Positions 7,080 through 17,300 of a DNA stretch of 64,000 bases are shown piece after piece (position 1 is the first letter of the stretch; the number at the start of each line of letters is the position of its first letter). The stretch is from an uncultured Bacteroidia bacterium (lineage in GTDB: Bacteria > Bacteroidota > Bacteroidia > Bacteroidales > ML635J-15). The stretch is taken from positions 1 through 64,000 of the forward strand of contig CADAXK010000016.1 in the NCBI GenBank assembly GCA_902791865.1. The letters run 5' to 3'. Below the pieces are notes generated by a model. That model worked only from the letters and a program-made list of their open reading frames with translations. It searched no databases and was not told where the DNA came from. The position numbers were made by a program, and so were the translations under genes.

Positions 7080-8714
7080 TTAGAATTTCTCATCGTATTT
7101 TGTCCAGAGGAAATCGCCTAGTTTCCAAGCCTTGTCAACGACTTTCTGTCCCCACATATTTGAGTATTCGGTTAGTTTTGCAATGGCTTCCTTGCGGCCG
7201 TTCTTCTTGTCCATCAATGCTTTGGCTTCGGCTTCGATGTTTTTCTGGTTGTCGAAAAGCTCTTTCTGCCACGGAATCCACACTGCTTCGACCACGTCCT
7301 TGCGCATATCGCCCCAACGCTGGTGCGTTAGAGTGCCAAGTCTGTTGAAAGCCCACCAAGCCGATTCCTGTGTGTAACCGTTTGGTCGACCTGGCGTTTC
7401 GTAGCATTTGGGCAGTTGAGTGATTTGTGGGTAGAAGGGCACATAAATCGAAGTCGCAACATTGTCGAGTGCTATCCAGGCTACACCGCCGATTTCGTCT
7501 GGCAACCACGAGCGGCACTGCAAAATAGTGGCGTACATTGTGTACCAGCGTGCTATGGTGCGTTCGCCGAGCATTTCAATCTTGCCGGTTTTAGAATCCA
7601 CATCGTACCAGCTTCCGCGGACGTTCTCTATTTTCATCTGGTCGTAAGGCATCTGTGGGTTTGCCATCGGCGAAATAATCTCTTTGCCGTCTTTGTCGGT
7701 AACGGTAAGGGCGTGTGTAATGTCGTATGGTGTGCCTTCGTAGTAGTCGCGGAAAATCATCGACAATTGTTCCAAAGTCACAGGTTTGTCGGGTTTTACC
7801 GAAAATGGATAGTCCTGGTCGTTGGCATCGAGCTTGAGCGACGGAGCCACAAGGTCGAATACTCGCCATTCGCGACGGCGGGCAGCGATGCTGTTGCGGC
7901 TTTCGGGTGCGTAGGCGTGGCAGAATTCAAAGTCTGCTTCCGACTTGCACCATCCCGAGTCGAGCGCCATCTTGAAGATGTTCTCGCTTGCCATGAACAT
8001 GTCGCTGTTTTTTAGGTCTATATGCTTGATTGTGCTTGCGTTGGCATTTACAGCGATGTGGTCGTCGGGAACGCGCTGTGCAACCCAGATTCCACCTTTC
8101 TTGCCTTTGCCCGGACCGATGATTTCAAGGTGCCAGACTTCGTTCTTGTCGGCAATGGTGAGGCATTCGCCTACATCTATCCAGCCGTATTCCTTAATGA
8201 GTTCGCCTGCGAGCGTTATTGCTTCGCGAGCTGAGGCGCAACGTTCGAGCATAAGCTGACATAGTTGTGTGCAGTCGATGATTCCGTTATCAGAAACCAG
8301 CGACTTACGTCCGCCGAAAGTCGATTCGCCAATGCCGAGCTGCTTTTCGTTCATGCAGGGGTAGGCGGTGTTTATGTAGCGGTATGTGTGTGCAACCTGC
8401 GGAATTTCACCGACTTCCTCGAATTCGTATGTGGGCATTGCGTGGATGTTCTTCGATACGCGCTTGTAAATCTTTTTTGTTGCGCCCTTGGGATAGTCGC
8501 GTGCTGGCTCGATGTTGAATTCCGACTTTGAGCGGTGGCTGTCGTCGGTGTGTGAGGTGATTACCGAACCGTCGGCGCTGGCTTTCTTGCCAACAGTTAT
8601 GCTTGTGCAACCATCTGGGTATCCGCCAACCCAGTCGCTATAGTCGATTTGTGCAGTTGCAAATGCTGCCGAAAGTACGCAAATGCTTATTAATGAGATG
8701 ATTTTTCGTGTCAT
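7080..8714 (-). CDS. Secreted C69-family dipeptidase
   Basis: Peptidase family C69 enzymes are Ntn-hydrolases that cleave dipeptides and expose a catalytic N-terminal Cys. The 544-residue protein has a signal peptide (residues 1-21, ..AAFATAQ) and the nucleophile context GGYPDGCTSITVGKKASADGS with Cys36. Other family landmarks are ITSHTDDS, GESTFGG, WHLEIIGPGKG and the W-rich C-terminal region. The short segment between signal peptide and Cys36 would have to be removed by self-processing. It acts outside the cytoplasm, probably on peptides from protein digestion. A TATCTTCG box (8736-8743, minus) is a one-mismatch -7 candidate. The gene stands alone between two repeat regions. Confidence 0.92.
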   Translation of the reverse strand: MTRKIISLISICVLSAAFATAQIDYSDWVGGYPDGCTSITVGKKASADGSVITSHTDDSHRSKSEFNIEPARDYPKGATKKIYKRVSKNIHAMPTYEFEEVGEIPQVAHTYRYINTAYPCMNEKQLGIGESTFGGRKSLVSDNGIIDCTQLCQLMLERCASAREAITLAGELIKEYGWIDVGECLTIADKNEVWHLEIIGPGKGKKGGIWVAQRVPDDHIAVNANASTIKHIDLKNSDMFMASENIFKMALDSGWCKSEADFEFCHAYAPESRNSIAARRREWRVFDLVAPSLKLDANDQDYPFSVKPDKPVTLEQLSMIFRDYYEGTPYDITHALTVTDKDGKEIISPMANPQMPYDQMKIENVRGSWYDVDSKTGKIEMLGERTIARWYTMYATILQCRSWLPDEIGGVAWIALDNVATSIYVPFYPQITQLPKCYETPGRPNGYTQESAWWAFNRLGTLTHQRWGDMRKDVVEAVWIPWQKELFDNQKNIEAEAKALMDKKNGRKEAIAKLTEYSNMWGQKVVDKAWKLGDFLWTKYDEKF

Positions 8715-8777
8715 ATTCTTTATTTTTATCGGTTGCGAAGATAATTAATTTTTTGCAAAAATTATCCAGAACCAGAA

Positions 8778-8988
8778 ACATTAAACCTTGAACCCTTTAT
8801 GCCCTGAACCTTGTAGAGACATGCCATGGCGCGTCTCTACAGATTGTGCGCATATATAAATAAATCGGTGCAAATCATTGCACCGCTACAATATGTTAAA
8901 CCATTGAATTTTTGAATTCTTAAATTTTTGAATTTTCAAATCATCAAATTGTTGAATCATCGAACTTTAAACGTTGAACTTGAAATCA
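8778..8988. repeat. Octamer arrays upstream of the dipeptidase gene
   Basis: Most of the 339-bp gap between 8715 and 9053 is repeat. Bases 8778-8817 form five octamers (ACATTAAA, CCTTGAAC, CCCTGAAC and others). After a hairpin and about 50 bp of unassigned sequence, 8893-8988 holds twelve octamers in register, including TTTTTGAA twice, CCATTGAA, TCATCGAA and TCATCAAA. The same words occur at 55377-55408. No gene is seen in the gap. Confidence 0.7.
8812..8841. repeat. Hairpin repeat with GCCATG core
   Basis: TGTAGAGAC (8812-8820) and GTCTCTACA (8833-8841) form a 9-bp stem around a 12-nt loop containing GCCATGGCGC. Related hairpins or cores occur at 11054-11083 and 46391-46411. There is no T-run, so it is not a typical terminator. 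Confidence 0.6.
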
Positions 8989-8995
8989 TAAAATA

Positions 8996-9025
8996 AAAAG
9001 CGCATCCGGGGAGGTATGCGCTTTT
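8996..9025 (-). terminator. Terminator of the acyl-CoA synthetase gene
   Basis: A perfect 10-bp stem (AAAAGCGCAT with ATGCGCTTTT) encloses a 10-nt loop. It lies 28 nt past the stop codon on the minus strand, and the stem ends in a T-run. Confidence 0.8.
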
Positions 9026-9053
9026 CTTCATTAGGAGTTTTTGTTGTGTGTTA

Positions 9054-10673
9054 TTATTCGTATAGGTATCTTTTGATACTCTTTTTGGGCGTTTTTTCAA
9101 ATTCCTCGCTACGAACCTGAATCTTATTAATGTGCATGTAGGCTGGCATTTCGGAATTTATTTTCTTTTGATATTCAGTAAGTTCTGTTTCAATCTGTTC
9201 AGATGACATTCCTTTTGTAAGGTCGGGGTTCGGGTAGATTATTGAAACAATCTTTGCTGCGCGGCTTACAACTACGCATTCGGAAACCAATGGGAAGTTA
9301 CAGAATCTTGATTCTATTTCTTCTGGATATACATTCTGTCCGGAACTTGTGAGAATCATGGTCTTGCTACGTCCCTTTAGCGAAATGAAGCCGTCCTTGT
9401 CGATAATGCCGAGGTCGCCGGTGTGCAACCAGCCGTCGCTGTCGAGAGCCCTTGCTGTTTCTTCTGGATTCTTGTAGTATCCCGACATTATGTTTTCGCC
9501 ACGAAGAAGAATTTCGCCGATTTTGCCAGGAGCGCTCGATTCAACTTTTGCCTCAAGGCAGTCAACCAGCTTGCCTGCTGCATATATTGGGTTTGTTTTC
9601 CAACCGCTGTATGCTACAAGAGGTCCGCATTCTGTCATGCCGTAACCTACTGTGAAGCGGAAGCCTATCTTTTTGAGGAAGGTTTCTACTTCGCGGTTTA
9701 CCTTTGCTCCACCGAGGATAAGTTCGATGAAGTTTCCGCCGAAAGCTTCTTCGAGGGTTTTGCGTATCTTGCTGTAGATGAGGCTACGAAGTCCCGGAAC
9801 TTTTGTCATGAACTTAATTGCTGGCTTTTCAAGTGTCGGCTTAATCTTGCCCTTGTATATCTTTTCGAGAATCAGCGGAACCGAAAGGATCAGTCGTGGT
9901 TTGTATTCTCCGAATGCCTTGAGTATTACCTGCGGAGAAGGCAGTTTGCCAAGGAATATTATGTGGCAACCTTCGGTGAGCGGGTAGAGGAAGTCGAATG
10001 CGCAGCCGTAGCAGTGTGCCAATGGCAGGAACGAAACAAGCTTGTCGCCACTTACGAGGAACATGTTCTCGCGTGCGAACTTTATATTTGCAGCAAGTGC
10101 GTTGAGTGTCAGCATTACACCCTTAGGACTGCCAGATGTTCCTGATGTATAGAGGATTACGCCTAACTTGTCGTTTGGAAGTGTTGGTAATGTGAAATCC
10201 TTTGCTGTAACTTCCGGCATGTTTTTGTCGTAGATGTGCTTTTCGCCGTTGCGGACGAAGTGTGATTCGAAGTTGTCAAGCTTGAATATTTCTTCGAGCA
10301 AAGTGAAGTTGCTGACATCCATCTTGTTAAGGATGTATTCCGAAATAAATGCTATGCGTGCATCGGAGTGGTTTGTCAGTGCGTATATATCTTTAGGTGT
10401 GAAGTCCTGCAGAAGTGGAACGATTACTGCTCCGTAGGTTGTTGCTGCAAGGTAAACACATCCCCAGTTCACGGAGTTTTTTCCAACTAGCACAATCTTG
10501 TCGTTTTCCTTTATTCCGCAGTCGCTGAATAGTTTGTGCAACCTTAATATATTGTTGCCTAATTGTCCGAAAGTGATTACTGATTCTTTGTTGTCGTAAT
10601 CCTGCAATGCAGGAAGATCCCAGTTGTTTACAATTGCGTTCTTGTAATAATCAACAAATAATTCCTTTATCAT
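9054..10673 (-). CDS. AMP-forming acyl-CoA synthetase (long-chain fatty acid type)
   Basis: 539 residues of the ANL superfamily, which adenylates a carboxylic acid and transfers it to coenzyme A. The P-loop-like A3 motif LYTSGTSGSPKGVMLT is at about 174-189. Also visible are the A5 region YGMTECGP, the A7 segment GWLHTGDLG, the hinge RSKTMILTSSGQNVYPEEIE and the C-terminal catalytic Lys in FEKTPKKSIKRY near the end. It has no signal peptide and is cytoplasmic. The likely substrate is a medium- or long-chain fatty acid, but the acyl pocket cannot be read by eye. The gene is monocistronic, with its own terminator. Confidence 0.9.
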   Translation of the reverse strand: MIKELFVDYYKNAIVNNWDLPALQDYDNKESVITFGQLGNNILRLHKLFSDCGIKENDKIVLVGKNSVNWGCVYLAATTYGAVIVPLLQDFTPKDIYALTNHSDARIAFISEYILNKMDVSNFTLLEEIFKLDNFESHFVRNGEKHIYDKNMPEVTAKDFTLPTLPNDKLGVILYTSGTSGSPKGVMLTLNALAANIKFARENMFLVSGDKLVSFLPLAHCYGCAFDFLYPLTEGCHIIFLGKLPSPQVILKAFGEYKPRLILSVPLILEKIYKGKIKPTLEKPAIKFMTKVPGLRSLIYSKIRKTLEEAFGGNFIELILGGAKVNREVETFLKKIGFRFTVGYGMTECGPLVAYSGWKTNPIYAAGKLVDCLEAKVESSAPGKIGEILLRGENIMSGYYKNPEETARALDSDGWLHTGDLGIIDKDGFISLKGRSKTMILTSSGQNVYPEEIESRFCNFPLVSECVVVSRAAKIVSIIYPNPDLTKGMSSEQIETELTEYQKKINSEMPAYMHINKIQVRSEEFEKTPKKSIKRYLYE

Positions 10674-10895
10674 TTTTCCTTTATTTAAATAATTGTTTTT
10701 GAATTTTGCGATGCAAAGGAATATACTTTAAAAGTGCTGATAAAATAAATGTGGCATTGCGCTGTGTTTCAGTTGTAAAAGTCCATTTTTAGGGGCGAAA
10801 TTTCAAAATAAGGGGCGAAGCTTTTCGTGTGGGACGAGAGATTTTTGCTTGCCTGGGACTAAAAATCGGTTTTTAAGGGTGAGGATTTTCTTTGG

Positions 10896-11120
10896 TTTCA
10901 CGTTTAAGGTTTAACTTCGTTGAGGGCTTCGCCGTTCTCGTTTCTATGGCTTCGCCGTTTCTAGGTTTGAGATTGTTTGATGATTAGCTATGCTGATTTA
11001 AAAATTCGATAATTTGAAGATTTGAATGTTTGAATGGGCTGGCGCCCGTTTCCTGTAGAATCGCGACATGGCACGATTCTACAAGACAATTCAATGATTC
11101 AAAAAATCAATGATCGTAAC
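10896..11120. repeat. Intergenic octamer arrays with inverted copy of the 28-bp repeat
   Basis: This lies in the 688-bp gap between the acyl-CoA synthetase gene and the first giant gene. Bases 10896-10999 and 11001-11120 fall into two octamer registers offset by one base (units ATAATTTG, AAGATTTG, AATGTTTG, ATTCAATG). Bases 10909-10936 are the reverse complement of the 28-bp repeat at 1616 and 1672; similarity continues to about 10961. I see no gene in 10674-10895, which holds only G-rich AT-mixed sequence, nor in 11121-11240. Confidence 0.65.
11054..11083. repeat. Hairpin repeat with CATGGC core
   Basis: TGTAGAATCG and CGATTCTACA form a perfect 10-bp stem around the loop cgacatggca. It is related in form and core to the hairpin at 8812-8841. 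Confidence 0.6.
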
Positions 11121-11240
11121 TGTGCGCCAATTGCATTGCATTATCAATTATCATTGTCCATTGTTAACCTTTAGCTCGCGCAAGCAATTGTTAATTGGTT
11201 GCCCATCTTTTTGTAATAAGGTATATTTCTTAATTTTTTC

Positions 11241-11271
11241 TTGTAAAATTGAATCCGAATTTGTATGTTTG
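11241..11271 (+). promoter_or_regulatory. Promoter of the first giant surface-protein gene
   Basis: TTG (11241-11243), a 20-nt spacer and TATGTTTG (11264-11271) match the Bacteroidota consensus. Transcription would start near 11278, giving a leader of about 84 nt before the ATG at 11362. Confidence 0.8.
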
Positions 11272-11361
11272 CGCGTTTTTATATTTATTAGAGGTATTGT
11301 TTTCTTTTTTGATGCATGCCTCGCGGATTTTAGGTTTTGAAACGAATAAAAAATTATTGAT

Positions 11362-14300
11362 ATGGGAAATAAAATACGTTTAAGTATTTTGGCTTTGATG
11401 GCAGTGGTGCTTTGTGGTATGACTGCGTTCGGACAGACATTGGCTGATTATAAGTTTGCTACAGGTACGGATGCTAATATGTGGAAGACATTGTCGAGTC
11501 CAACAACGATTCTTTCGACGGAATGTGACGGTTGTGCATCATCTGTCCTGAATATTGGTTTTACATTTACGTTTGGTGGGACAAATTATACGCAGTTTTC
11601 GGTAAATACAGATGGCAATTTGAGGTTTGGCCCGACGGCAACTGGCTCTGGTTCATATACTACTCCTTTCTCAAGTAGTAAAGCTGCTGCAAATTCTCCG
11701 AAAATTAATTTTTTCGGGTGTGATGGTTATTTGCCATCGTCGGCTAATGGTGGATATGTAAAGTATCAGTTGTTTGGAACTTCGCCAAACCGCGTTGCTG
11801 TTGTAGAGTTTTCTACTAATACATATAGTCAGAGAAGCAGTAACTACAACTTCAAGTGGCAGGTGCAGTTGTATGAAAGGTCCAACAGGATATTGATTAT
11901 TTACCCATCTACGGTTCCGTCGGTATTGCCTTCTGTTGCCCGTCAGGTAGGTATGTGTACTGGTGCTAATGATATTATCCTTGTTAGTGCTTCTCACGTT
12001 ATGACTCATTATACAAGTGGACAGGATGCATCGATAGCAGCTTCTACTTGGCCCGATGCAAACAGGTACTATTTGTTTGATCCGAGTGTTATCCCTATGG
12101 AACTGGGCCTTACATATACAGGGACATTGGGAACCTTGGGTGTATGGAAAACATACGCAGGTTGTTCTTACAACGAATTTGGCGAGGAACAGGTATTTTC
12201 TTTCACTCCACAATTTTCTAGTTCATATATTTTTACGGCGACTCAAACTTCAAGCGACCCAGATTTCTTCTTGATGTCTTCGTTTGGAAATTCAGGAACA
12301 AATGTCGTTGGTGGTTGTTGGGGTAGTGGAACAAAAACAGTATCATTAACTGGCGGTACAACCTATTATCTTGTAGCGGAAAATTTTAAAACTACGGAAA
12401 CGTCTGGTTATGCTGTTAGTGTTCAAGTTGCGCCAGCCACAATTCCATATACCTGCTCTTTTGATACAGATTCGGAATCTGGACCATGGACTCTTGCAAA
12501 CGGCACTCAGGCAAACTATTGGATGATAGGAAATTCAACATCAAGCAGTTCGTCCAATTCTCTGTATATCACCAATGATGGTTCTTCAAATGCTTACACG
12601 ATTAAAATAACTACTACTCCCAATGCAATTTCTTATGTATATGCATATCGAAATCTTACATTTGCAAGCGCTGGCGACTATGTGGTATCGTTCAAGTGGA
12701 AAGGATATGGTGAGAGCACTTATGACTATATGCGAGCTTTCCTTGTTCCTGTTTCTGTGGAAACACTTAATGCCGGAAATGATAATGGTATAACAACATC
12801 GAATACTCCTACTAATTGGATTGCAGTGGATGGCGGTTCAAAATTGAACTTGCAATCAGACTGGCAGGTAAATTCACGGACTGTAAATGTCTCAACTGCT
12901 GGTGAGTACAACCTAGTATTCTATTGGAAAAATGACAATTCTCAAGGAACACAGCCTCCTGCTGCTGTCGACGACATAGAAGTTGCTGCTCCATGTACGG
13001 CTACTGCTGCAATAAGCGTAGGTTCGGTTATGACAACATCGGCTGTAGTTACCCGCACATCGGGCAGTGGTGTGAAGTACGACATTCTTGTCTCTACTTC
13101 GTCAAACCCTGAAACAGCAACCGAATCGCCAGTCGAGATGACCTCGACAACCAAGACAATAACCGGGCTTACGCCGGCTACACAATATTACGCATACATA
13201 CGAAGCTATTGCTCCGAATATAGGCATGGTGCATGGAGCAATGCTGTAAGCTTTGTTACAGCGTGCGATAAGACTAGTACATTAAGCGTTGATGTTCACG
13301 GAAGCAGCGCTGCATTATTGACGCGGACATCTGGTGATGGTGTTAAGTACGATATTCTGGTTTCGACTTCCTCGAATCCTGCTACGGCAACCGAATCGCC
13401 AGTTGCTATGACATCGACAACACATACAGTAAGCGGTCTTTCTCCGGCAACTCGCTATTATGCATATATCCGTAGTTATTGTACCGACAATCTTTATGGC
13501 GCTTGGAGTAGCGGTGTTAGTTTTGTTACAGCTAATGCATGTGGAACAGTTACGAATCTTAATGCTTCGGCAGCAGCAAACCAAGCTAATATTTCGTGGA
13601 CATATACAGGTTCAGTTTCGTCATATCAGGTGTATGTGTCGCCTACACCAATGAGCGCAAGCAATTTGGAATCGGTATCGCCCGTAATTGTTACCACAGG
13701 CAGTTATACGGCAACAGGTTTGTCTCCGACAACACCTTATTATGCGTATGTACGGGCTGTGTGCAATGATTATGACGTAGGTGCTTGGGCTAGCGTTCAG
13801 TTTACGACAACCGCGCCGATTTTTTCTTTGCCTTACTCTCAGAACTTTGAGAGCGGAAATGCTGATGGATGGGAAATGAATAATGGAACTAACGGCTGGT
13901 ATGTAGGAACTGCAAATGCAAACGGAGGTTCGTATTCATTGTACATTTCTAATGATAATGGATTGTCGAATCTGTATAATGAAAGCACGTCATCATATTC
14001 TTATGCGTATTGCAGGCTGAACATTGAAGAACCTTGTATAATCAATGTGTCGTTTGATTGGATTTGTAATGGCGAAGGAGATTATGATTTGCTCCGTGCG
14101 TTTATGATTCCAGTTTCTTTGAATCCTACTTTTAGTTCAGATAATGGAATGTACAGCGGTACGAATACTACTCCGAGAGGATGGATTGATGTATCGCAAA
14201 ATGGTGGAAAACTTAATCTCGAGAGTACTTGGCAACATAGTTCCAAAGACTTGGTATTTCTTGAAAGTGGTAATTATTATCTTTTGTTTTTCTGGAAAAA

Positions 14301-17300
14301 TGATGGTAGTGTTGGCAATCAGCCACCTGCGGCCGTAGATAACATAAGCATAGAAATGGTGTCAACATGTTTGCCTGCCGAAAATGTTAATGTTTCCGAA
14401 TACGATAAGACTTCTGCAACAATTTCGTGGCAACCCAATGGTAGTGCAACCCAGTGGCAGGTTTTGGTGTCAACTTCGGCATCATCGCCAACAGAAACGC
14501 CTGTACTTGTAAACAGTACATCGACAACTATTTCAAACCTTGATTCTGGCACCGACTATTATGTATATGTTCGTTCGTATTGTTCTGCGTCTGACCAAAG
14601 TCCGTGGAGCGATGCCATTCATTTTAGAACTTTAGACAGGTGTGTTTCTGTCGGGGATTTAAGTGTCACGGAATATACATCCAGCTCGGCAAGTTTGTCG
14701 TGGACAAGTTCCGACGATGATGCATTCCAGTGGCAGGTGGTCGTTACTACTTCGGATGATCCGTCAACAGCAACGCCATTGATAGTCAATAGTACTACGG
14801 CAACGGTTTCGGGACTGACATCCAATACGCAATATAATGCATACGTGCGTACCGATTGTGGCGCGTATGGCTATTCCGAATGGGAAAGCGTAAGCTTTAA
14901 AACACTACCGACACCTGTGACATTGCCATATTATGTTGATTATGAAAGTGAATACGCTGCCAATTGGGTGTTTGAAAATGGAACCAACGGGTGGTATGTA
15001 GGAAGGGCTACGAACAACGGTGGCTTGCGTTCCCTGTATATTTCCGACGATATGGGAGTTTCCAATAGTTATACGCATACACCAACTTCTTCATACGCAT
15101 ATTTCACATTTAATCTGGAACAAACGAGTATTGTAAATATTACGTTTGACTGGAAATGTTATGGGGAAAGCAATTACGATTATATGCGAGCATTCTTTGT
15201 GCCGGCGCATCCATCGTTACACGCTGGAGAGACTAACGGAATAGGTTACTACTCTTGGGCCCGTCCTGGCGGATGGGTTGTTCTCGATGATGGACAGTTG
15301 AGTGGGTCTGATTCGTGGAATACGCTTACAAAAAATGTAACATTGAGCGAGGGTTTGTATTATGCGGTATTTTATTGGTGTAACGACTATGGCGGAGGTT
15401 ATCCGCCAGCTGCTGCAATCGACAATCTAAGTGTATCGGTTGTTTCTACTTGTATATACGACGGATATGTAAGTGTTTCCGATGTTGGCAAGACTTCGGC
15501 TGTAGTTTCGTGGAGCGACAGCGATGACATTTCGCAGTGGGAACTTTTGGTTACTACGGCAAGCAATCCCGACGAGGCGACAGAAACACCTATTCTTGTG
15601 GATGGTACTTCTATAACAGTTGACAATCTTGCCTCAGGAACTGATTATAACGTGTATGTGCGAGCTTATTGTTCAGAGTCGAGCAAGGGCATTTGGATTA
15701 GCGGGTCGTTCTCGACTTTGCCATCGTGTTTGTCAGTTGAGGATGTAAGTGTAGATGCTTATGGACAGACTTGGGTAACGGTGAGTTGGACAAATGTTGA
15801 TGAGGCTGCTACCCAGTGGGAGGTGCTTGTGTCGCAGGCCGACAATCCGTCAAATGCTACTGAGACACCAATATTGGTAAACACTACTTCAACAACTATA
15901 AATGAACTTGAACCTAATACCGAATATTATGCGTATGTTCGTGCAAAATGTTCCGAATCGGACTATAGCGAGTGGAATTATATATGGTTCAAAACATATC
16001 CGCCTTGTGTGCCGCCTTACGATTTCAACGTCTTGGTTTCCAAAACTTCGGCGAAAGTGATGTGGTATACTGTGTACAACAGGCTTGGTACTCGCTTGGT
16101 GCTTTCCGAAACAGAGAAAACGGATGTGCAACTTGCAAGTGAGGAATACACAGACTGTGAGGTAAGATATAAGTATTATTATGATTTGACACCAGGGCAT
16201 ACCTACCACGTATATGCTGCTACCGACTGCGGTAATGGCGAGTACGGTGAATGGGTACATTACCAGTTTACGACACCGGAATTGGATGCTATGCCGTTGC
16301 CTTATACTCAGAACTTTGAGGATGGCGTGATGGAAAACTGGGCAATAAACAACGATGATAGAGCTTGGTATTGCGGAAGTGCTGTCGCCAGCGAGAGTAC
16401 AAGGTCTCTTTACATATCGTTAGATAATGGCTACACCTATGGGTATCTTAATAATTATGCGAATTATAGATATAGCAGTTCGTATGCATACTGTCGCTTG
16501 AATGTAGCCCATACTGGCGTAGTTAGGGTGCAGTTCGATTGGAAGTGCTATGGTCGTTATTACTCGGATTGCTTGAGGGCATTCCTTGTTCCTGTATCAT
16601 TAAATCCGGATTTATCTGCGAGAAATACCAACGGCATGGACAATGGCGTAATTCCTAATGGATGGATACCTTTGTCGTCTACACCTTCAGCGGCTCTGTC
16701 TGAAGCTTATGTGTCTGGTGCTGGAACAAACTGGCAGACAAATACTTATGATTTGAATATTACTACATCTGGAGATTATTATCTGGTATTTAACTGGCAG
16801 AATTATGATCGCGATAGGCACGATCCTCCGGCAGCTGTTGATAATATAAGTGTAGCGTATATAACCAACTGTGTATTTTATGGTAATGTTGATGTATACA
16901 ATGTAGGTAAGACTTCTGTTGATGTATCGTGGTCGACTGAAGGACCTGCTACGCGTTGGCAGATTCTTGTTACCGAAGCTGATTCTCCAGAGTCGGCTTC
17001 AGAAACTCCAATTCTTGTATCTTCGAGTCCGTATACAGTAACAGAGCTTGATGAGAATACAACCTACCATACATACATAAGGTCGTACTGCTCTGCTTCA
17101 GACCAAGGTATCTGGTTTAGAGCATCCGACTTTACTACTTTGCCACCTTGTGAACCTCCGTATGGAATTTCTGCTGTGGTAAATCCGAATTCTGTTTTCC
17201 TTAGCTGGAGACAACCATACCAGTACGACAACTATAATATTTACATTTCGCAGTCGGCAATGACAGACGCTCAACTTGCTTCGGCCGACATTATAAATAT

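Noticed and set aside
11110..11340. 76-residue open frame upstream of the first giant gene
   Set aside because: It spans octamer-array sequence and the promoter at 11241-11271, has no protein-like pattern and lies within the leader.
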